From positions 124,001 to 188,000 of the forward strand of contig NZ_SNZH01000008.1 of assembly GCF_004363655.1 (NCBI RefSeq): a stretch of 64,000 nt of DNA. Reading direction: 5' to 3'. The notes under the pieces were generated by a model. The model was not told the DNA's origin. It was given only the letters and a program-made list of their open reading frames with translations, and made no database searches. The translations under genes were made by a program, and so were the position numbers. The stretch is from Tahibacter aquaticus. GTDB taxonomy: Bacteria > Pseudomonadota > Gammaproteobacteria > Xanthomonadales > Rhodanobacteraceae. Each line of letters begins with the position of its first letter. The stretch's first letter is position 1. Below are positions 16,378 through 26,600 of the stretch, in pieces.

Positions 16378-18117
16378 ATGTCGCAAACATTCGATTCCGC
16401 TTTCGGCTGGCGCTTCAGCCAGCGCCAGGAGTTCTGGCTGCTGTTCGGCATTGCATTGCTGGTCCTCGGCGCAGGCCTGGGCCTGCGCGATCCCTGGCCC
16501 GCGGACGAGCCACGCTTTGCCCTGGTCGCCAAGCAGATGATCGAGTCGGGCAACTGGCTGATACCGCATCGCGGCAGCGAGCTGTATCCGGACAAGCCGC
16601 CGCTGTTCATGGCGATGCAGGCGTTCTTCTACACGCTGACCGGCAGCTGGCGCATCGCCTTCCTGCTGCCCTCGCTGCTGGCCAGCCTGGGCATGTTTGC
16701 GCTGGTGTACGACCTGGGCCGGCGCCTGTGGGACCACCGCGTCGGGCTGTATGCGGCCGTAGCGCTGCTATGCACGTTCCAGTTCGTCTACCAGGCCAAG
16801 CGCGCGCAGATCGATCCCAGCGTGTGCTTTTTCCTGACCCTGGCCAACTACGGCCTGCTGCGGCATTTCCTGCTCGGCCCCCACTGGCGCGCCTATTGGC
16901 TGGGTTGCTTCGCCGCCGGCCTGGGCGTGATTACCAAAGGCGTCGGCGTGCTGGCGCTGCTGATGTTCGTGCCCTATCTGTTCGCACGCTGGCAGGGCTG
17001 GAGCGATGTCAGCCGCCCGGCCGAGCGCGGCGATGCGCTGCGCTGGCTGCTGGGCCTGTTCGCGTTCGTTGTGGCGACGGCCCTATGGCTGGGGCCCATG
17101 CTCTACGCGGTACATGCCGACGGTGGGCCGGAATACCGCGCCTACATGAACGACATCCTGTTTCGCCAGACCGCGGAGCGCTATACCGAATCCTGGCACC
17201 ATCACCAGCCCTTCTGGTATTACGCCGAGGTGATCGGCTCGGCCTGGCTGCCGCTGGCATTGACGCTGCCCTGGGCTGTGCCGCGCTGGCGCCAGGCGCT
17301 GCGCCAGCGCGATGCGCGCGTGCTGCTGCTGCTGGGCTGGATAGTGCTAATTATTCTTTTCTTTACCTTTCCAAAAGGCAAGCGCGACGTCTACATCATG
17401 CCGGCGCTGCCGCTGCTGGCCTTGCTGGTCGGCTCGCAACTGCAGTTCGTTACCGCGCAGCCCTGGTTTCGCCGGGTGGTGCTGGCCTTTGTCAGCCTGC
17501 TCGGCGTTGTATTCCTGCTGGCCGGCGCGCTGGCCTGGAGTGGCCACCTGAGCGCGGCCAACCGCCTGCTCGAACAGCGCGGACTGGAAGCGGGCGGGGC
17601 GCAGCTGTGGCTGTTCGTGCTTTCCGTCGGCCTGGTCGCCTGCGTGAGCGCGCTATGGCTGCGGGTACGCCGCAGCGTACTGGCTATGCTGCTGACCCTG
17701 GCCGCGATCTGGCTGGGCTTCGGCTTCTGGGCCTATCCGGTGCTCAATGACTCCACTTCGGCCGTACAGGTCATGCGCAAGACCGGCGAGATGATCGGTA
17801 AGGACGCCGAACTCGGCCTGGTGGCCTGGAAGGAACAGAACCTGCTGCACGCCGACCGGCCGGCCAAGGACTTCGGTTTCCTCAAGCCCTGGCCCCAGCA
17901 GCTGGCGCAGGCGCAGCAATGGCAGGCGCAGCAGCCGGCGCAACGCTGGCTGTTCGTGCTGCGCGACGCTTTCGGCGCCTGTGTCGATGCGGACAAGGCG
18001 CAGTACGTCGGCCATGCCAACCGGCGCGAATGGTACCTGCTGCGCGCGGATGCCTTCCGGCGCGGCTGCGATCCGGCCACGGCCAAGGGCGAGGACGGCG
18101 ATTCGAATGCAGAGTAG
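16378..18117 (+). CDS. GT39/ArnT-like integral-membrane glycosyltransferase
   Basis: The 579-aa product has roughly a dozen hydrophobic segments and the PMT/ArnT architecture: these enzymes move a sugar from a polyprenyl-phosphate donor onto lipid or protein at the periplasmic face. The first periplasmic loop reads DPWPADEPRFALVAKQM with the acidic pair D43-E44 expected to hold the metal and act in catalysis, followed by DKPPLF, another ArnT-type motif. Two Lys-Gly spots (ITKGVGVLALL and FPKGKRDVYIMPALP) also fit the family. The acceptor is unknown. The upstream TTG at 16354 is less likely than the ATG at 16378. A second, more divergent member of the family is at 19788. Confidence 0.85.
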   Translation: MSQTFDSAFGWRFSQRQEFWLLFGIALLVLGAGLGLRDPWPADEPRFALVAKQMIESGNWLIPHRGSELYPDKPPLFMAMQAFFYTLTGSWRIAFLLPSLLASLGMFALVYDLGRRLWDHRVGLYAAVALLCTFQFVYQAKRAQIDPSVCFFLTLANYGLLRHFLLGPHWRAYWLGCFAAGLGVITKGVGVLALLMFVPYLFARWQGWSDVSRPAERGDALRWLLGLFAFVVATALWLGPMLYAVHADGGPEYRAYMNDILFRQTAERYTESWHHHQPFWYYAEVIGSAWLPLALTLPWAVPRWRQALRQRDARVLLLLGWIVLIILFFTFPKGKRDVYIMPALPLLALLVGSQLQFVTAQPWFRRVVLAFVSLLGVVFLLAGALAWSGHLSAANRLLEQRGLEAGGAQLWLFVLSVGLVACVSALWLRVRRSVLAMLLTLAAIWLGFGFWAYPVLNDSTSAVQVMRKTGEMIGKDAELGLVAWKEQNLLHADRPAKDFGFLKPWPQQLAQAQQWQAQQPAQRWLFVLRDAFGACVDADKAQYVGHANRREWYLLRADAFRRGCDPATAKGEDGDSNAE

Positions 18118-18122
18118 CTGCA

Positions 18123-18149
18123 CCGGTTCGCGTTTTTTGCGCGAGCCGG
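18123..18149. other. Inverted repeat downstream of the glycosyltransferase
   Basis: CCGGTTCGCG (18123-18132) pairs with CGCGAGCCGG (18140-18149) with one G-T wobble around a loop of six T and one G. The Ts are in the loop and not after the stem, so a classical terminator is not supported, although the hairpin may protect the 3' end. The rest of the 240-bp gap to 18357 shows no gene. Confidence 0.4.
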
Positions 18150-18357
18150 CAGCACAGGCTGCAAATCGCGGCCGACGATGCAGTCGTGGCGCCAATCGCA
18201 GGCCAGGCTTTCGCATTGCCGGAGCACGCCCTGCCTGTACGGGCAGGCGCCTGTGTATGCGGCCATATGCCGAAAACTGCTGAAGCATCCCCTGGAGTTC
18301 AACTACAACCGTAGGCGGACTATGCTGGAAGCTCGTTGCGGATCGGGGAACCCAGCC

Positions 18358-18846
18358 ATGCAGGACAATGCCATTCCACGCAAGACAGCGTCAGGCCAGC
18401 GCGAGCTGGTCGAGCGCAAGCAGAAATTGCATGCGCGTTCGCGCTCGCTGCTGATCGCCGTGCACGGCCAGCATTCCGTGGCCGAGCTCAAGCGCCAGTT
18501 CGCCGCGCTGGGCGATGTGGGCGGCATCCTCGCCGAACTGAGCAACCTCGGCCTGATCGCCGTCGACGGGCGCGCTGCCGCGAATGCACCCGGCGCAGCG
18601 TCGCCTGCGCCGGCCGATGCCGAAATGCCGCCGTTGCAGATGGCACGCGCCTTCATCAACGAAACCGCTGTCGCCGCGCTGGGCCTGCGCGCCTTCCTGT
18701 TCACGCTCAAGCTCGAACGCTGCTATACCAAGGCCGAGCTGACCGAACTGCTGCCGGAATACCAGCGCGTGCTGGGCAAGGCCAAGAACGAGGAATTTGC
18801 CCATGCGATGCGCCAGCGCGTGGAGCTGATCCTCGCCCAGGCCTGA
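18358..18846 (+). CDS. Hypothetical protein, possible winged-helix N-terminus
   Basis: I do not recognise this 162-aa protein. It is soluble, with no signal peptide or membrane segment. The first half (RSRSLLIAVHGQHSVAELKRQFAALGDVGGILAELSNLGLIAVDG) has the spacing of a small winged helix: a helix, 'HSVAELKRQF', then 'ILAELSNLGLI'. An Ala/Pro-rich linker follows (about 80-96), then a helical C-terminal half with a conserved-looking FINETAVAALGLRAFLFTLKLERCYTKAELTELLPEY. The ATG at 18358 follows GGGGAA; an in-frame ATG at 18322 is possible. It sits between two glycosyltransferase genes but lies alone on the plus strand, convergent with the WaaE-like gene. Confidence 0.7.
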   Translation: MQDNAIPRKTASGQRELVERKQKLHARSRSLLIAVHGQHSVAELKRQFAALGDVGGILAELSNLGLIAVDGRAAANAPGAASPAPADAEMPPLQMARAFINETAVAALGLRAFLFTLKLERCYTKAELTELLPEYQRVLGKAKNEEFAHAMRQRVELILAQA

Positions 18847-18903
18847 GCGACGTCGCACCCTCGCCATTGTGCGTCGGGCGCAGGCTCTGCGTAACTGCGC
18901 CGG

Positions 18904-19680
18904 CTAGGCAATACGCTGGCCGCGCGCCAGCAGCCACAGCTTGATGAACTTCTGCCGCACGTAGTTGGATTCGACCCAGGCATAGACCAGGCCGCGCCAG
19001 CCGTCGAGAAAACCGCCGCGCAGGACGAATCCGCGGAAAAAACGCCAAGCTGGATTAATTATCATATTCAACAAAGTTGCGCGCCGGCCACGGGCATGGT
19101 CGTGCTCGGCCATCAGGCGCGCGTAGCGTTCCAGCCGGGTCAGCTGGTCGGCCAGCGAGCGATAGGCGCGGTGCTCCAGGTCGCCGGCGAGCAGGGCGAC
19201 GTCGCCGTCGACGCTGACATGTTCGTGGATCTCGCGGTCGCCGCGCCAGCCGCCATGGCGGCGGTCGAACAGGCGCAGCACGCGGTCGGGATAGGCATTG
19301 CCATGGCGCAGGAACGCGCCGAAATACTCGGTGGCGCGGGCAAAGCGATAGCCGCGTGCGGCGAAGCCCTGGCCGCGTGCCGTCTCGATCGCCGCACGCA
19401 GGGCCGGGGTGATGCGCTCGTCCGCATCCAGGCAGATGACCCAGTCGTTGCCGGCCATCTGCACGGCAAAATCCTTCTGCCGCCGATAACCGTCGAAGGT
19501 GCGGGTCAGCACGCGCGCGCCCAGCGCGCTGGCGCGTTCGGCGGTGCCGTCGCCGGACCCGGAGTCGACCACGACGATTTCATCGCAGAAATCCAGTGAC
19601 GCCAGGCAGGCGTCGATGCGGTCGGCTTCGTTGTAGGTGATGATGCAGGCGCTAAGGCCGGGACGCGAAGAAGAGGTCAT
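18904..19680 (-). CDS. Family 2 glycosyltransferase, WaaE/KdtX-like (LPS core)
   Basis: The 258-aa cytoplasmic GT-A enzyme begins LSACIITYNEADRIDACLASLDFCDEIVVVDSGSGDGT, the nucleotide-sugar binding part of family 2. It continues with WVICLDADERITPAL (the DxD metal-binding site) and GYRFARATEYFGAFLRHGNAYPDRVLRLFDRR...REIHEHV, a segment characteristic of WaaE/KdtX-type beta-glucosyltransferases that modify the inner lipopolysaccharide core. The C-terminus is rich in aromatic and basic residues, as expected for membrane association. It diverges from the GT39-like gene at 19788 across 107 bp, and both are likely involved in envelope glycans. No other LPS core gene is adjacent. Confidence 0.85.
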   Translation of the reverse strand: MTSSSRPGLSACIITYNEADRIDACLASLDFCDEIVVVDSGSGDGTAERASALGARVLTRTFDGYRRQKDFAVQMAGNDWVICLDADERITPALRAAIETARGQGFAARGYRFARATEYFGAFLRHGNAYPDRVLRLFDRRHGGWRGDREIHEHVSVDGDVALLAGDLEHRAYRSLADQLTRLERYARLMAEHDHARGRRATLLNMIINPAWRFFRGFVLRGGFLDGWRGLVYAWVESNYVRQKFIKLWLLARGQRIA

Positions 19681-19787
19681 GGGCGAAGGTTAGCAGGCCG
19701 TCCGCGGGCCTGGTGCGCGGACGGCGTAACACCACGCTGAGGCATACAGCGTCTAGAATATCGGCCGTTTCCCCAGCCAGCGCGCCC

Positions 19788-21482
19788 ATGCCGAAAACGC
19801 TGCGTTCCCTTTTTTCCGTAACGCCGGCCTGGCTGGCACTGTGGCTGTGTGTCGCGCTGTTCGCGATCTTCCAGCACGGGCCGATTCCGCTGTATTCCAC
19901 CCGCACGCTGGCCGTGGCCTGGGAAATGTGGAGCCAGAACGAGTTCCTGGTGCCGCACATCAACGGCCATCCCTACAGCCACAAGGTGCCGTTGCTGTTC
20001 TGGCTGATCCATGCCGGCTGGGCCGTGTTCGGCGTCAACGACATCTGGCCGCGCCTGCTCCAGGTAGGCCTGGGCGCCGGCTGGCTGCTGGCAGCGGCAG
20101 CGCTGGCGCGGCGCGTATTCCCGCTGCGCCCCCTGCCGGCGCAGTACACGCCGTGGTTCCTCATTGCGCTGGCCTATTCGTTCCTGTTCGGCCTGCAGAT
20201 CATGTACGAAGTGCTGCTGGCGCTGACCGTCGCCTGGGCGCTGTGCATGCTCGTGGGCAAACCGCGCTGGGGCTGGTTCGCCCTGGCCGTCGGTGCCGGG
20301 CTGATGACCAAGGGTCCGGTGATGCTGCTGCATGTTGCGTTTCCGTTGCTGCTGGGCCCCTGGTGGAGCGAGCACGCGCGGGCCGACCGGCGCGGCTGGT
20401 ATCTGCGGGGCGCGCTTGCCCTGGCCGGCGGCCTGGCCCTGCTGCTGGCCTGGGCCGTGCCGGCGGGCCTTGCCGGCGGCGAGGCCTATCGCAACGAATT
20501 GTTCTTCCTGCAGACCGCCGGCCGGGTCGTCGACAGCTTCGATCACGCACGGCCGTTGCTGTGGTACCTGCCCATGCTGCTGGTACTGCTGTTTCCCTGG
20601 GTAGGCTGGCCGCGCCTGTGGCGCGCGGCCCTGACCCTGCGCCGACCGCTGGGCGACAGCGAACGTTTCCTGATCGCCTGGCTGCTGCCGACCTTCGGCG
20701 TGTTCTGCCTGGTCTCGGGCAAGCAGGTCTATTACCTGCTGCCGCTGTTGCCCGGCGCGGCGATGGCGCTGGCCTGCGTACTCGCGCGGCAGCAGGTGCG
20801 CGAGCAGGGGCGTGGCCGCCGCTGGGGCGCGTGGCCGCTGGCGCTGGTTGCGCTGGGCTTTGCCGTAGTGCTGGCATTGCTGCCGTTATGGGCGGCGGGC
20901 GGGCGCATGCATTCGCACTGGCTGCACGATGCCTCTGCGCTGAGTCCGTTCTTTGCGATCGGTTTCGTCGGCCTCGCCCTGGTACTGCTGCTACCCGGCG
21001 AAGGCGAGGCCGAACTGCATCGCATTGCCGGCGCCGGCCTGCTCGGTGTCGCACTGGCGCACGCGCTGTTCGCTTATACAATGTTCCACAACTTCAACCT
21101 CGATCCTGCTGCCGACCTGCTCGCACGCGCGCACCAGGAACAGCGGCCTATCGCCAACGTCGGCTCGTACGAAGGCCAGTACCACTATCGCGCGCGCCTG
21201 CACGGCAGCATCGACGAAATCCGCATCGACGATATCGGCGCCTGGGCTGCGGCGCATCCCCGCGGCGTGATCGTGCGCTATCCCGCCAAGCTCGACCCGC
21301 GTGCGCGCCGCTTCGCCTTGCTGATCCAGCCGTTCCGCTCGCGCTGGCTGGAAGTCTGGGACGCTGCCACCGTGGCCGCGATCGAGGCCGGCCAGACCCC
21401 GGCCGAGCCGGCCCAGCGCACCGCGCTGTATCCGCCGGACTACTGGCGCTACGGCAAGCCGCCCGAGCGCAGCGACGATTGA
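19788..21482 (+). CDS. Divergent GT39/ArnT-like membrane glycosyltransferase
   Basis: The 564-aa protein has around ten to twelve hydrophobic segments and aligns by layout with the gene at 16378: first helix, first loop with WEMWSQNEFLVPHINGHPYSHKVPLLFWL, and later GAGLMTKGPVMLL and VSGKQVYYLLPLLPG, which match ITKGVGVLALL and FPKGKRDVYIMPALP of its neighbour. The first loop differs at the key place. Where the neighbour has the acidic pair D43-E44, this protein has YSTR (S37-T38), and KPP is replaced by KVP. It may therefore use another catalytic residue or another substrate. The ATG at 19788 is chosen because the upstream in-frame extension to 19713 is not protein-like. Confidence 0.82.
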   Translation: MPKTLRSLFSVTPAWLALWLCVALFAIFQHGPIPLYSTRTLAVAWEMWSQNEFLVPHINGHPYSHKVPLLFWLIHAGWAVFGVNDIWPRLLQVGLGAGWLLAAAALARRVFPLRPLPAQYTPWFLIALAYSFLFGLQIMYEVLLALTVAWALCMLVGKPRWGWFALAVGAGLMTKGPVMLLHVAFPLLLGPWWSEHARADRRGWYLRGALALAGGLALLLAWAVPAGLAGGEAYRNELFFLQTAGRVVDSFDHARPLLWYLPMLLVLLFPWVGWPRLWRAALTLRRPLGDSERFLIAWLLPTFGVFCLVSGKQVYYLLPLLPGAAMALACVLARQQVREQGRGRRWGAWPLALVALGFAVVLALLPLWAAGGRMHSHWLHDASALSPFFAIGFVGLALVLLLPGEGEAELHRIAGAGLLGVALAHALFAYTMFHNFNLDPAADLLARAHQEQRPIANVGSYEGQYHYRARLHGSIDEIRIDDIGAWAAAHPRGVIVRYPAKLDPRARRFALLIQPFRSRWLEVWDAATVAAIEAGQTPAEPAQRTALYPPDYWRYGKPPERSDD

Positions 21483-21495
21483 AAAAGAGAGCTTG

Positions 21496-21754
21496 GGTTG
21501 GGGCAAGCCGCAGGCGCACCCCAACATCGAGGTATGCCCCCATCAAATAGCCCGTGCCGAAGGACTGTCCGGATCGCGGATGCGCACCGCAATGCGCACA
21601 GCGCTGCGATGTTTTGACCGCTTCGCCATCGAGTTTGCGGAAGGCACCCGCATTGCGAGCACCCGCGGCGAAGCGACATCTGGTTCGCTTCGCCGCGGGC
21701 GCTTTGTGTGCGATGGACCTCGATGCCGGGGTGCGCCTGCGGCTCGCCCCGGCC
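21496..21754. repeat. 259-bp element with inverted REP-like ends (MITE/BIME-like)
   Basis: The 38-nt left end (21496-21533) and right end (21717-21754) are imperfect inverted repeats of each other, sharing GGGGC-AGCCGCAGGCGCACCCC and then CATCGAGGT. Each end can itself fold as a hairpin (GTTGGGG...CCCCAAC, GCCGGGG...CCCCGGC). Inside is a strong hairpin with a perfect 15-bp stem (21662-21676 with 21685-21699, loop 8 nt). There is no reading frame of interest and no obvious target-site duplication. The element fills the gap between the convergent GT39-like and cytochrome genes. Its ends resemble the hairpin at 3521-3558, which fits a REP family moved by a transposase elsewhere in the genome. 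Confidence 0.7.
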
Positions 21755-21776
21755 TACGTTATTGTTTTTGCAATTT

Positions 21777-23186
21777 TCACAATTGCTGCAAGAATGCAAC
21801 CAGGTCTTTCTTCTCGTCGCCGGACAGCTTCGTTTCCAGCACCAGGTTGAAGAACTCGACCGTATCGTCCAGCGTGAGCAGGCGGTCGTCGTGCAGGTAG
21901 GGCGGCGAATCCTTGATGCCGCGCAGCGGGAAGGTCTTGATTGGACCGTCGGCGCTGGCCAGCCGGCCGTTGATGTTCTTCTCCTTGAAGAAGCGCTCGA
22001 CCTGCAGGTTGTGCATGGAGTTGTCGGTGTAGTACGGCGGCGTGTGACAGGTGGAACATTTGCCTTTGCCGAAAAATATCTCCTGGCCGCGCAGTTCCGC
22101 CTCGCTCGCCTTGCGCGCATCGAGCTTGCCGTCGATGGCCAGCTTCGGTGCGGGCGGGAAATCCAGCAGGGCTTCGAACTCAGCCATGAAATGTACCTGG
22201 CTGCCGCGTTCGAGAATATTCACGCCCTTCTTGGTCGCCAGTACTGGATCGCCGTCGAAATAGGCGGCGCGCTGCTCGAACTCAGTGAAGTCCTCGATAG
22301 TCTTGAGCGCGCGCTGCGAGCCGAACAGGCGCTGGATATTGTTACCCCGCAGGCTGGGTGTATCGATGCGGTGGCGGTGTTCCTGCGGCCGTATGTCGCC
22401 GACCAGGTGGGTCGCGGCATTGGTATGGCCGTTGGCATGGCAGTCGAAGCAGGCCACGCCCAGGCTGGGGCGTTCCGAGCGGCGGTCGGCGGTCAGGTTG
22501 AACTGCTGCTGTGGAAACGGCACTACCAGCAGGCGCAGGCCTTCCAGCTGCTTGGGATTGAGCGTGCCGTTGAACAGCTCGTAGTAGTTGTCCGAGGTGA
22601 CCAGCTTGCCCTTGGACACGTCGCCCAGGTCGGGCCGCGTGGTCAGGTAGATCGGCGCGGGAAATTCCGGCAGGAAATGGTCCGGCAGATCGAAATCCAG
22701 ATCGAAGCGGGTGAGGTCGCGCCGGGCCTGGCGGTTGACCTCGTCGATCATGAATTGCGGAAACAGCATGCCGCCTTCGCCGTGGTTGGGGTGCGGTAGC
22801 GGATAGAAGCCGGCGGGCCAGAGATCCTTGTTGCGGATTTCTTCCGGGCTCATGCCGGCCAGGCTGTCCCAGTTGCTGCCGTTCTTGAGTTTTACCCGTA
22901 CGCCTTCCTGTACCGCTTTGCCGCGCGACATGGTCACGCCGCCGGCGGCGCGGTTGGCCAGGTCGTAGCGTTCTTTCAGCAAATTGGCATGGCGTTGTTC
23001 GATGCCGGCTTTCTGCGATTTCATGCGTGCCATGACGCTGCCGAAATCCTCTTCGACAACGGGCGAATAGCTGCTGGGCCTGGCGGCGGGCTTGGCGGGA
23101 TCGGCGGCGTTCGCCGCCGTGCAGCAGCCCAGCAGCAGAAACAAGGTCAGGCTGGCTATCCCTGGGAATTGCTTGGACCTGTTCAT
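21777..23186 (-). CDS. Secreted dihaem cytochrome c, CcP/MauG-like
   Basis: The 469-aa product has a signal peptide (LTLFLLLGCCTAANA) and two CxxCH haem c sites, CFDCH at about residue 246 and CSTCH at about 377, in a layout like the bacterial dihaem cytochrome c peroxidase/MauG group. Unlike classical CcpA-type peroxidases (about 330 aa) it has some 200 extra residues before the first haem site, containing PHPNHGEGGMLFPQFMIDEVNR and FPAPIYLTTRPDLGDVSKGK. The C-terminal FPLRGIKDSPPYLHDDRLLTLDDTVEFFN is typical of the second haem domain. It may reduce peroxide or oxidise another substrate in the periplasm. The ATG at 23186 follows GGGAGA at 8 nt. It stands alone, divergent from the large secreted-protein operon. 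Confidence 0.85.
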   Translation of the reverse strand: MNRSKQFPGIASLTLFLLLGCCTAANAADPAKPAARPSSYSPVVEEDFGSVMARMKSQKAGIEQRHANLLKERYDLANRAAGGVTMSRGKAVQEGVRVKLKNGSNWDSLAGMSPEEIRNKDLWPAGFYPLPHPNHGEGGMLFPQFMIDEVNRQARRDLTRFDLDFDLPDHFLPEFPAPIYLTTRPDLGDVSKGKLVTSDNYYELFNGTLNPKQLEGLRLLVVPFPQQQFNLTADRRSERPSLGVACFDCHANGHTNAATHLVGDIRPQEHRHRIDTPSLRGNNIQRLFGSQRALKTIEDFTEFEQRAAYFDGDPVLATKKGVNILERGSQVHFMAEFEALLDFPPAPKLAIDGKLDARKASEAELRGQEIFFGKGKCSTCHTPPYYTDNSMHNLQVERFFKEKNINGRLASADGPIKTFPLRGIKDSPPYLHDDRLLTLDDTVEFFNLVLETKLSGDEKKDLVAFLQQL

Positions 23187-23627
23187 CGTGGTGTCTCCCG
23201 AGTGTCTACGATGCGGAAGTCCCCTGAGCCGCGTCACCGCGGCCGGCCGAGCATGGCGCTGTGCGCGCTTGTATACCAATCGCCATTGTCGATGGCTGCG
23301 ATTGAGCCGGCCTATGAAGCAGGGCGCACTCATCCATATGCCTTTGCGCATGCCGCCGCACTGAACGTTGCGGTTCCGCAGGTTCGCGTCGCTGCACATT
23401 CGCAAGGCCGATGTACAGACAGGCTGTCAATCGCGTGCTGGCCGCAGGGGCGGCCACGCCGCGCGTGTCAGCATGCTGTTGGATATGTGGCTACTGCTAT
23501 AGCTGTAGGAGTTGCAGAAAAGTACTTGGGGGTTTTTGTGAGTGTGTGCGTCGTTGTGCTGGACCTCGGTGACAAGGTTGCGTTCGGCGACGGCTCGTCG
23601 CAGGGATTGAATACGTCAAGGAATCTG
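23187..23627. other. Divergent 441-bp intergenic region, no gene seen
   Basis: This gap separates the dihaem cytochrome from the five-gene secreted-protein operon. One frame stays open through it because the DNA is GC-rich, but the translated sequence is not protein-like and has no plausible start signal. The part around 23475-23545 is noticeably richer in A and T than its surroundings and is where the operon's promoter would be expected. I could not find a -35/-10 pair with correct spacing. A GGAATC-containing SD precedes the downstream ATG. Confidence 0.5.
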
Positions 23628-26600
23628 ATGATGGAAAACCGAAACGTGCCGCGCACGGTCCTGTGCTCGCTGCGCGCGCTGCTCGCCCGCCTTGCCTTGC
23701 TGGGCATGTTGTTTCTGCTGGCGGGAACGGCCCAGGCCCAGTCGGTCTGTGCCGAGGTCAAGATCGAGATCCGCCAGACGGTCACGCTGGAGCGCCAGGC
23801 GTTCGACGCCACCTTGAAGATCCGCAACGGGCTTTCCCTGCCGGTCGAGGCGATCAAGGTCGAGCTGCGCTTTACCGATGCGAACGGCGTGTCGATTCCG
23901 GCCACGAACAATCCTGGCGACACCGCCGCGCGCTTCTTTTTCCGCGAAGACGGCATGGTCGATATCGTCGGCACCCTGGACGGCACGGCGACGGTCGCCG
24001 CGCAGAAGACCGGCGAGGCGCACTGGCTGATCATTCCCTCGGCAAATGCCGGCGGCGTGACGCCGGACGGCGTCGCCTATCGCGTCGGCGCGAAAATCAC
24101 CTATCGGCTGGGTGAGGAAACCAAGACCGTCGATGTGACGCCGGATACCATCACGGTCCGGCCGCAGCCGAAGATCCGGCTCGACTATTTCCTGCCCGGC
24201 CCGGTGTATGGCGACGATCCGTTCACGCCGGCGGTAGAGCCGATGCTGCCGTTCACCCTGGGCGTGCGCGTATGGAACTACGGCTACGGCCGCGTGGCCA
24301 AGCTGGGCATCGAATCGGGCCAGCCGAAGATCGTCGAGAACCGCCAGGGCCTGCTGGTCGATTTCCGCATACTCGATGGTTTCGTCGACGCGGCACCGGC
24401 CCAGCCCAGCCTGGCGCTGGATTTCGCTGCGATCGAGGCGGCGGCAGCGCGCATGGGGCGCTGGAACATGACGGCCAGCCTGTCCGGCCGTTTCGATGAA
24501 TTCAAGGCGACCATCCGCCATGCCGACGAACTGGGTGGCGAGCTGACTGCGCTGATCCGCAGCGACGACATTGCCACCCACAAGCTTATCCGCGACGTGC
24601 GCGTCGATCTGCCCGGGCGCGACGGCGTGCGCGACTACCTCGCCTACCAGAATTTCGGCGATGTGCCCAAGCTGTTCGAATCCGACGGCGGCCTTGCCCC
24701 GGCGAATCTCGGCGCGACGCCGGTTGTCGTGGCGGTGGCCAGCCTCAGCGGCGGCGGCAACACGCGCGAGCTTTCCATCGACGCGGCGCCGGACAACTTT
24801 GTCTACAGCAGGATTGCCGATCCGTTCGACGGCGCTATGACCACTGTGCGCGCAGTGCGCGAAGACGGCCGCCGCCTGGCCGCCGAAAACGCCTGGTTCT
24901 CCAGGGAGCGCAATGCCGGCGGCGACCAGTGGCTGTACTACCTGAACCTGTTCGACCACCACGGCGCCGCTGTCGGCAGCCAGGGGCGCGTGCGCTATAC
25001 CCTGACTACCGACGCCATCGCCGAGGCACCGGGTTCGCTGAGCGGCCAGGTCTTCGAAGATCTCGACGCTGACGGCCTGCGCGATGCCGGCGAACCGGCC
25101 ATGAGCGAAGTCGAGGTGACCCTGGGCGAAGCCGCCGGTCCGACGGCAGCGCTCGCGCGTACGCGGCGAACCGATTCGCTGGGCCGCTTCGTGTTCGATG
25201 CGCTGCCGCCGGGCGACTACAGCCTGACGGTGGCGGCGCTGGCGGGCTATTCCGATGGCCAGCATCGCGCCGGCAGTGCCGGCGGCGAAGTCGACGGTGC
25301 CACGATCCGCAGCATCCATCTCGCTGCGGCGCAGGAAGCGGTCGGCTATTCGTTTGCCAAGTCGCTGACGCCCGACGACAAGATCGTGACCGACCAGTCG
25401 GTCGAAGTGGTAATCGCGGAAACCGAGCATGTCGTCGGCCGGCCGTTCGACGTCATCGTCTATGCCTACGATCCGAAAGCCACGCGGGCACGGGTGGAAC
25501 TGCTGCTGCCCACGGGCGCCGAACTGAGCGAACCGGTGGTGGCGCAGGACGGCAGCACCTTCGACGGCTACGGCACCTGGCTGACGACGCCTCCGGCCAA
25601 CGGCCGCTCCGTGCTGCGCTTCAAGCTGATGCTGCGCGGCAGCGGTGCCACCACGCTGACAGCGACGATCACGCCGGTATCGTCCAACGTGGTCGACCTG
25701 CAATTGCACAACAACCGTGTCGACTATCCCCTGTCTGCGACCGCCGCGGCGCCGTTCGAACTGGAGCTGGCAGCGTTGCCTGCGGCGCCGCGCGTACTGG
25801 TATTGCTGGCCTGCGCGGGCGGCACCTCCAGCCAGTCCGCGCTACCGGCCAAGAACCTGTGCGGTACCGAACGCCTGCAGGGTTTTGCCGCGCTGCTGGC
25901 CGAGGCGGGCGTCGAACACAAGATTGCCCAGAGCGATGGCGAATTCCGCACGGAATTGCGCAGTGGCCACTGGAATACCTACTGGATCGCCAGCGGTGCG
26001 GCGGCGGCCATGTCGGCGGCGACCAACCTCGAACTGGCACAGGCGCTGCTGCGCGAGGAATGGCTGATCGCCGACCAGCCGCGCGGCAACCCGGCGTCCG
26101 CCGCCGGTGCTGTGCAACAACTGGAACAGTATATTCCGGTGACTTTCATCGGCGGCCTGCCGCTGGCCCCGGGCGGCAGCGTCACTGTGGCCGAGTCGAG
26201 CTATCTGCCGGCCGGCACGCTGCAGGTTTATGGCGAACGGCATGGCTACGCGATCGAGGCGCCGCTGGGCGGTCCACTGGGCACCTTCGACAACGGCGCC
26301 ACCGCCATCACGCAGGTCAACCGCACGCTGCTGTTCGGCTTCGACCTGTATGCCGCACTGCAGGGCAATCCGGCGTACCGCCAGGCTCTGTGGCCCAAGC
26401 TTTTCGCCGCGACGCGTCCGCCGCTGCCGACGGCATTCCCGGCCGACGTCCTTGCCGACGTGCAGATCCGGCTCAAGGCGCTGACAGCGGCAGTGCCGCT
26501 GACGCTGCGCGCGGAAACCCAGCAGGATGCACACCTGCAATCGCCGCAGCCATTGCCGGGCGAGCAAGGCGACGGCTTCGCCAGCTGGAGCCTGACCGTG

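Noticed and set aside
18123-18149. Hairpin after the GT39-like gene as an intrinsic terminator
   Set aside because: The T run is in the loop, not after the stem.
22989-23627. Upstream extension of the 1157-aa secreted protein
   Set aside because: The extra 213 residues are not protein-like and would put the clear signal peptide internally; the SD AAGGAA precedes 23628.
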